A stretch of 64,000 nucleotides of DNA, from NCBI GenBank assembly GCA_039545295.1, contig BCIK01000012.1, positions 248,001-312,000 of the forward strand, in the 5' to 3' direction. This DNA is from Udeniomyces pyricola (Eukaryota > Basidiomycota > Tremellomycetes > Cystofilobasidiales > Mrakiaceae). How positions within the stretch are numbered: position 1 is the stretch's first letter; the number at the start of each line of letters is the position of its first letter. Of the stretch, positions 57,701 through 64,000 are shown piece after piece. Position numbers and translations under genes: made by a program. Under the pieces are notes generated by a model. The model did not search any database and had not been told where the DNA came from. It worked only from the letters and a program-made list of their open reading frames with translations.

Positions 57701-59666
57701 GAAAAAAATAAATAAATAAAAATCAAGTGTCAATTCCCGATGGTTGATGTGAACCCAGCAGGTTTTAGGGTAACGAAAGCAAGTCATGGACGAGAGATGG
57801 ACATTACCTTGTTATCGATCATGAATCGTAAGGTATAGGCAATGTTGGACTCGTACGATGAGATCGGTCCGTTAAACATGTCGCCGAATGCAAACTCGCC
57901 CCGGTCAAAGATGCGTGAAATGCCCCATCCGCCCACCCAATAATGAGAACAATAACAACAGCCAAACAAAAACAAAATAAAAATAAAAAAACCAGGTCCT
58001 CTCGTCAGTTTCCTGATCCGCCATCATCCTCTCTCTTCGACCCCACACGCTTCATCGAAGGATCGCTTTTCCCTAGAAAAGGCCCACAAAGCAAAAGGCA
58101 GGACATATCTCTGATTTTTGGCACCGTCTTGGGGTCGGCCAGGGTGATTTTGAGGAACGGGACTTTGTCGTCACCTTTGTAACCCCAGAGGGACCGTTTC
58201 ATCTCGACTTTCGTCGAGACGACAGCTCGAGCTTGGGCGTTGATGGCCGACTGGTTTCAATCAGGGACCGACAGACCAATCGGAGTGAGACATGAAAGAG
58301 ACCGAGTATACATCAGTTCATGAATGGTGTGTCGGTGTGAAAGCAGGGAAAGGGGGAAGGGGGGGGGGGGATGATCGATGCGTACGTTGACCGCTTCCGA
58401 GAACGGCTTGCAATCGTCGTTGCTAAACCCTCGAGGGGCCGCAATGTACAGATACGGCAGGAACGAATTGACGTGCAAGAGGACAGAGTTCCCTGCCTGA
58501 AGCAACGCGAGCGTGGAGTTAAGGGAGAAGAGATCTGGGTCAATAGACGGTAAAGAAAGAGAGAGAGAGAAGGAGTAAGGAGAGGGATTGAATGTGTTTG
58601 ATGAGAGAGCGGCTTACTTTGGTCACTCCAAAGATCCGGATTGAAGGTCCTTGACCAGGCTCCAGGAACTCATCAATGTCGATCTGTTGAAAGACTGTCA
58701 ACGACACCACCAAGTCTGTAAGTTCTTTTGAAGACAAGAACCAAGGGGGGATCATAGACCCAAGTTGGGACGCTGATCGACCCTTCCTTTCGTTCTGGGG
58801 TGAAGACCAGTACTAGCTGCGCGCGTATAAGCGAGAAGAGAAGAAGATAAGTGAAGGGGTTGCTGACTGATAGAGTCCTTCTTTGGGTCGAGCTTAGGCG
58901 GTTTCGGACGAGCCCATCCCTGACTCTTCTCTGTCGCGTCTGTAAGAAACAGATCAACAGATGGGGGAGTTGGAAGATACCGAGACAGGAAGACCATCGA
59001 CAAGATTCAAGGGGGAAAGAAAACCAAGATCAATACCTCAACCAACCGGTTCGACTCCATGATTCCACCCTAACCTTTCTCGTTGCGTCGACTTCTGTCT
59101 GCCTCTCTTCCAATCTCGACGCGAACGGAACGCGAAAGGAGAAGACTTACCACCAGGGACCTCCCCATCGATGCCTTGATCTTCCAACCTTTGTAAGACT
59201 TCTTCAAACGTCTCGCCTTGGACGGCTTTGCCTTTCGCATCGAGTTTGCGTCGCTTGGCCGCTGGCGGCTGCTGTTGCTGGGATTGGAACGGCGTCGGGA
59301 CTGGAGGCGAAGGATTGGGATGTTCCGAGTCGACATCGATGACCTCATAAACAGATCTAAAGAGGAGCCACAACCGATCATCAGAGAAGGAAGAGGAATG
59401 TGGATCAGATCGATGGAATCAGCCCACACACACTACCATGCACGACCTGCGGCAGGCGAAAGAGTGTGACCCGGAGCAGCTCATGGGCTCTTGAATAGGG
59501 GCAAGAGAAGGGTGACTGACTCTGATGCCATGGCGGGAAAGTTTTCTTTTTTAGAAGCGAGCTTGTTGGAGTGCGTGTTGGCGGTGGAAGAGGATGGGAT
59601 GGGGTCGGTCATAGTTGTGAGGAGAGGGGGCAGCGTGGTTGAGTGATTGATGGGAGCTGCGTTCAT
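51754..59666 (-). CDS. POL3: DNA polymerase delta catalytic subunit (Pol3/POLD1)
   Basis: This is the replicative B-family polymerase with 3'-5' proofreading. The start is taken at 59666 ([10 protein letters not shown]); an in-frame ATG at 59612 is an alternative. Exon 1 (59666-59521) and exon 2 (59356-59151) lead into [15 protein letters not shown] and [16 protein letters not shown]. The exonuclease site shows ExoI SFDIEC (about 57305-57319), Exo[14 protein letters not shown] and the [12 protein letters not shown] region of ExoIII. Polymerase motif A is [15 protein letters not shown] (first Asp codon 55898-55900), motif B ends [10 protein letters not shown], and motif C is [13 protein letters not shown] (54812-54829). 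The C-terminal zinc module CysA has CLGC and CNNC. CysB reads CQRC, then [20 protein letters not shown], retaining the four cysteines that hold a 4Fe-4S cluster. The last exon ends DRFDKEQAW. There are many introns; several hold A/T runs of 10 to 24 bases. Confidence 0.98.
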
Positions 59667-60594
59667 GATCTTCCTTGCCGACACGCCTGATACCTTCCGA
59701 CACGCGCGCGCGCCACGGTCAGACTTGATCATCACCCCTTCTTTGTAATTTATACGTACAACGTCCCCTCATCATCCATCTGATATTGCCCCTCACAGCA
59801 CCAAGATTGGCACACGCACCGAGAGTTGCTGTTTGAATGGATACGTACTCAACAGTAAGGCACATACAGAGGCTGATGAATCGGTCAAAGTCGACGCCAG
59901 AGGACAGATCTAGAGAGCAGCATCTCGCGGCTCATGGAATATAAGAAAGTCAAAGCCCCAGACGCGTGAAACCGAGACGCGTCTCTCATGATCATCTGCA
60001 TGTACCCTTTCACCGTCATCAGATTGAGCTTCAACTTCATGCGTAGTCCTCCTATGATAGCTTCCTCCATCAATTCATCACAAGTCTCGCCAGCTAGAGC
60101 AGACGCTCAATCCTCAAACGTCATTTGGCCCACACACATATATATACCATGTACTAGTATGTTTTCCTACCATGTCGAGCCGTCTCAGCGATGATCATCA
60201 TATACATATCAACCATGTGGATTCATGACTTATCAAGCGCTGCTCCCAAATACGTACCCGCCCGCCCGCCCGACCTATGGAAAACAACAACAAGGTACAG
60301 CTGTGATACAGCTACTACAACTACTGATTCAACATAACCAACTGATCGATCGATCAACTACGATCAATACAACCATACGTTCAAAAACAAAAACAAAAAC
60401 AAAAAAAACAAAAAAAAAAAAGAAGAAAAACAATCACGGCTTAACCGTATAGCAGTCAACCGGCCGCTCAGCCCTTGAATACCAACGTACGTACGTACAA
60501 CGACTCAGGTCTGACACCTACAGCCTCTCCTCCCTCTTCCCCATGTAGCCACTACGCTTCCTCCACGTCTCAACCTCAGCGCCAGCCTCAGGAT
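59667..60594. other. intergenic with simple repeats, no gene seen
   Basis: This is the promoter of POL3 and the 3' flank of the next minus-strand gene. It contains four CCCG units near 60257-60272 and an A-rich AAAAAC repeat (about 60382-60425). No ORF with family features is present. Confidence 0.55.
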
Positions 60595-60673
60595 TCACGC
60601 CTCCCTCTCATCCCCTCCTTCAAGCACACTCCACACTCCCTCCGATCCCTCTCCCTCTCCTTCCTCCTCCTCC

Positions 60674-60716
<43 letters not shown>

Positions 60717-62986
60717 AGAAAGACTCCTCCTGTTCCGACCGTCGTCGATCCTGCTCGACATGTTCTCTTGGTCGTCCTTCTTCCTCCTCTTCTGCAAACG
60801 ACCATTCCGACCCTTCCCGGCTCCCATCCAGACCATAACCCCGCTCGATCATCCTTCCTACCTCTTCTTGCCCCCTTCCTTCCCTCAGGGAGGATTCGGC
60901 ATCCTCAACGAGGCTCGTCGGAGTGTTGAACCCAGAGATGCTCATCGGGATCTCGAACACAGCATAAGAGGAAGCCAAAGATGCCGATGACGGCGATTGA
61001 GACAAAGGGGTAAGAGAATGTCGCAGGTCACCGAGCTGATCCCGAGGAGCAGCAGGTCCGAGTGGAACATGGGCATCCTCGCTCGTCGTTACTGTGGTCT
61101 TTGACATGGCGGAAGAGAACGAAGAAGGGAGGAGAGAGCGGTGCGTATCCAGTGGAGCTGCAGTGACGACCGAGGTCGCTGAATGGAAGCTGGTGTTCGT
61201 GGTGGTCGAGGCCAGATCTCCATCGAGGTCGGGTACGATCGTGAGAGACTGAGTCGGTCTAATCGGAGGCAGTCGTAATCTCGATGATGGTGATGATGAT
61301 GGTGATTGCATGTATCGAGCTTCAGCCGCAGGCGAGGATGCGGCCAAAGTCGTCGCAACAGGAGCTGGAGGGCAACCGACGTCGATGAGCGAAGAGCCGA
61401 TCCGAGCTTGAGCCGTGGGGTGCTGAAGTGGCTTTTCGGAAGTCCGAACGGAAAGGGGTGCACCAGGAGTCTTATAGTGATGAGAAGAAGTCCCGGGGAT
61501 AGTGGGCTGGCGCAAAGCATCATCCGACAGGGTCGAAGACAAGGAGGTTACGTCGAGAAGGGGGAACAAAGTGGCGTCCTCAAAATTGTGATGAGCGGAA
61601 GGCCGATGTCCAAGAGGCCGAGACTATCGTATCGAGTGAGAGGAGCAAGAAAGGAAAAGATAGAATCAGGAGATACCGAGCAGAGAAGGCGAAGAAAGAA
61701 GGGCGATCAGTACGCTTATCTAGCTGTCAGCTACGCACTCGCATGAAGCCATGGACAACATCAGCTTTTCTACGTGTTGATTCTCGATGATCTTCAATTC
61801 TTTGCCACATTAATCGACTTTTCGGCCCGCAGAGCACAAGGTTCGAGAAGGACACTCACCAGTTCTTCATTCAACACAAACGTGTCGTCCATCTTCCTTG
61901 TCTGAGGGACCGATGAAGCTCGCATCCCGACGGGGACAGTTGACTTTTGCTCCGTAATCGCAGCAACAGCTCCGGCTGCTGCGCACGGTAACATCGATGT
62001 TCCACCTCGCCTCACCAAACCCTCTGCAGTCGCTGCTTCTTCTCCAGAGTGCACCTGGTTCTCTTCCTTCCTATTCCTCCCATCTTCTTCCACTCCCTTG
62101 ACTGTCACCCCTTTGCGCGCGAGGTTCTCGTCCCTCATCCAACACTCGTCCAGCTCAAACTCGCCTGCTCCGTCTTCCCCTTCCTCTCGACCAGTATGCA
62201 CTCGACCCATGCTCGCCTCTTGTCGATCCGTTTCAAACTTCCTCCTCCTCCTGTAGCTACCATTCTGGTTGGGATGCTCGATGGCCCTTTCTCGATCGTG
62301 ATCGAACAAGACGGCCGATGATAAACCGCCCTCGACGGCATCGCGCGGCGCCCTCCATAGATCGTCATCGGCGTAGGCCGAGTAAGGATAGAATTCAGCC
62401 GTCGACGCTTCAGTCAGAGGAGGAAGATGGTCATGATCTTGATATACGGAATGCGCGGCAGTACGACGACGACGCTGAGTGCGTTGGGATTCGACAAAGT
62501 CGAGGAGGAAGGTTTCGAAGCGCTCAGAAAGGTCTAGAGGGAGTGGGAGGGCAATGATGTCGACATGAAGAGCGATAGTGGAGAGAGACCAAAGAGGCGG
62601 AGAAGGGTGAAGATGATGTCAGTCATGCGGGAGCTGACCCAAGGGCACATAGACATGCATGGGTATGGAGCACTAGACTCCCAGTCACGGAGCATCCTGG
62701 AGGCTTTGGTGTACTATGGCTGTGCGGACATGACGCTTAGCGAAGCATATAATCCCAACGTGCTAACCAGAGGGCTCAGGAAGACGTAAGGAACTAGGTG
62801 AAACCCCTTCTGAATGATCACCTGAAAAGAGAGGAAGGAGACGGGCGAGGGCCCAAAGCTTGATCATCGGATTACTGAATGGAGAGCGTCGTTTAACGTA
62901 CAGGGATCGTAGACGAGAACCTTGAAGCTTGTGGCGAGGCCGACGAGGGCGGCTGCTCCGAGGAGGATCGGCGTCGCAGAGGGCAT
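60595..62986 (-). CDS. unknown single-pass membrane protein with acidic C-terminal tail
   Basis: Three exons (62986-62902, 62533-61860, 61623-60595) sum to 1788 bases and 595 residues, with phases 1 and 0 matched at the joins. The N-terminus MPSATPILLGAAALVGLATS followed by FKVLVYDP is one hydrophobic helix, so the protein is probably membrane anchored. The next part is YLSERFETFLLDFVESQRTQ and a short basic RRRR stretch. The middle third is low-complexity Ser/Thr/Pro with acidic patches, and the final exon includes LFPLLDVTSLSSTLSDD. It ends in a run of about 13 Asp and 5 Glu, encoded by the (ATC)n repeat on the plus strand, then a short tail. I do not recognise a domain. The composition suggests a disordered scaffold; localisation and role are unknown. 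Confidence 0.65.
60674..60716. repeat. (ATC)n microsatellite coding the Asp run
   Basis: About 14 trinucleotide units are seen directly. On the minus strand they read GAT and give the poly-aspartate run of the membrane-anchored protein. Confidence 0.9.
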
Positions 62987-63745
62987 GGCCGAGGTACACA
63001 GGAGGAAGGGTTTTGATCACGGTCAGGGACAGGGTAAAGTAGGAGACGTTGTGGAAGAATAGAAGCTGAAGACAAGGGGAGAGATCGTCGGGAGAGGAGA
63101 CGGAAAGGGAGGAAAGGCCAAGCTGATACAAGAAGGGGGGGAAAGAATATACACTTGCATCGGCTGACCTCGGCACCTTCCCCGACCTCTTCCAACGGAC
63201 AACATCCGCAGTTGATCGGCTGCCGCTTATATCTCACTGTTTATCGTACCAGTCTGAGCTCTTCGCGTCCGATACGTATGAACGAAGGGAGAAAGAAATG
63301 GACCATGATGATCATATCATCAAAGAAATAACGAACAGCGACAGGCAAAGAGAGAGAAGGAAAACACAACCCAAAAAATATATAAAAGCAGCAGGGTCGA
63401 AAAGGAAGAAGAGAGGAAAAGATAAAAAGCAGAGCAAGCTAGACAGGATGATGTCCCCCCCCCCTTCCTTTCTCCCCCTCATCAGGAAACTCCCATCCGA
63501 GATCAGAACGCCCAAACTCCCACATCAACAAAGGCAAGCAAGACCACGCCGGACACCGAAGACCGGTTGTCAACATCAATCTTTCTAGAAAATCAAAGCA
63601 CTTTCCACACCGACCCCTCCTCTGACCCAATACACAATCTCAACTAAACCCGATCCCCTATACATCCAAACAACGCCTCCGCCCTCGCCTATTCAAGACC
63701 CTGTTACTATCGGTATCCAACCGACGCTGCGATTCACATTCCGGT
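62987..63745. other. intergenic, no gene seen
   Basis: This is the promoter of the membrane-anchored protein and the 3' flank of the gene at the right edge. It contains a C9 run near 63456 and A-rich stretches; nothing else is supported. Confidence 0.5.
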
Positions 63746-64000
63746 TTACGAAATAGTCGCGCCTTCCTCGCGCTCCAACTCTTCCAGTCGTCCGATTTGC
63801 CTGCAAGGAGCACAAGCGCACGAAAAAGGGCAAGTGAAACGATTCCAGAATTAACATGTCAGCCTCTCTGATCATACCTTCTGACATATTTCCCATACCC
63901 CGGTTGGAGACAGAAAAGGAAGGGGGAAAGGGACTCTCTCGGTCCCACTTTCACTTTTTTCCTCCTTTTTCCCTTGATCTCTGCGATGCAAAGCCAATGC
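63746..64000 (-). CDS. 3' end of an unidentified gene, partial
   Basis: On the minus strand an exon ending at about 63880 reads GYGKYVRR. After a donor GTATGA and an acceptor before 63800 the frame continues QIGRLEELEREEGATIS and stops at 63746-63748. The join is phase 2, giving RRQIGRLEELE. A helical, charged C-terminus is all that can be seen; the rest lies beyond the right edge. I do not assign a family. Confidence 0.5.

Noticed and set aside
61089..61523. 144-codon minus-strand ORF with a poly-His run
   Set aside because: It is in another frame of the third exon of the acidic-tail protein; the His run is the ATG/CAT reading of a GATGAT repeat.
1..64000. CRISPR arrays, tRNA or rRNA genes, transposases
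   Set aside because: I scanned for repeat-spacer layouts, cloverleaf T-loops and transposase motifs and saw none that I could support. Simple tandem repeats here have no spacers.

Overview
The window is nuclear DNA from an intron-rich fungus, most likely a basidiomycete yeast or relative. Almost every gene is split by GT-AG introns, usually about 50 to 400 bases long. Introns carry pyrimidine tracts, and genes sit on both strands a few hundred bases apart. The genes are fungal and aerobic: a complex I 21-kDa subunit found in fungi, a fungal-type chitin deacetylase, a carboxypeptidase Y-type protease, a BRCA2/Brh2-like repair protein and an Ark1/Prk1-type kinase. I cannot name the genus. There are no operons, CRISPR arrays, tRNAs or rRNAs that I can support.

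Layout. Position 1-731 (+) is the 3' end of a BRCA2/Brh2-like gene. 1285-3148 (+) is an unrecognised conserved protein. 3403-5690 (+) is mitochondrial GatB. 6045-8992 (+) is an Aro8/KAT-type aminotransferase. 9342-14030 (-) is DNA ligase I. 14740-16106 (-) is chitin deacetylase. 16868-18514 (+) is a CobW/ZNG1 zinc-chaperone GTPase. 18916-20392 (+) is a CNBP/Gis2 zinc-knuckle protein. 21956-24228 (-) is CDK7/Kin28. 24.4-26.0 kb is a poorly coding stretch with an OrsD-like fragment. 26514-28661 (+) is PEX16. 29043-32282 (+) is a serine carboxypeptidase. 32748-38460 (-) is COG5. 39027-40919 (-) is the complex I 21-kDa subunit. 41322-42695 (-) is GAR1. 43450-45035 (+) is mitochondrial ribosomal protein uL15m. 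45659-50984 (+) is an Ark1/Prk1 kinase. 51754-59666 (-) is DNA polymerase delta catalytic subunit. 60595-62986 (-) is an unknown membrane-anchored protein with an acidic tail. 63746-64000 (-) is the 3' end of one more gene.

I resolved exon models by hand. For GatB, the aminotransferase, chitin deacetylase, CobW, CNBP, CDK7, PEX16, carboxypeptidase, complex I subunit, GAR1, uL15m, the Ark1-type kinase and the acidic-tail protein, the exon lengths sum to a multiple of three and the family motifs are restored across every junction. The genes are unrelated housekeeping functions (replication and repair, transcription, ribosome and snoRNP assembly, mitochondrial translation and respiration, Golgi and peroxisome biogenesis, secretion). 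I see no cluster acting as one pathway.

The most unusual signal is in the splicing, not in any one gene. Core genes depend on microexons of 4, 8, 11 and 13 bases. A recurring GTTCGT 5' splice site is used by twelve introns in eleven genes. One intron is of the GC-AG type.
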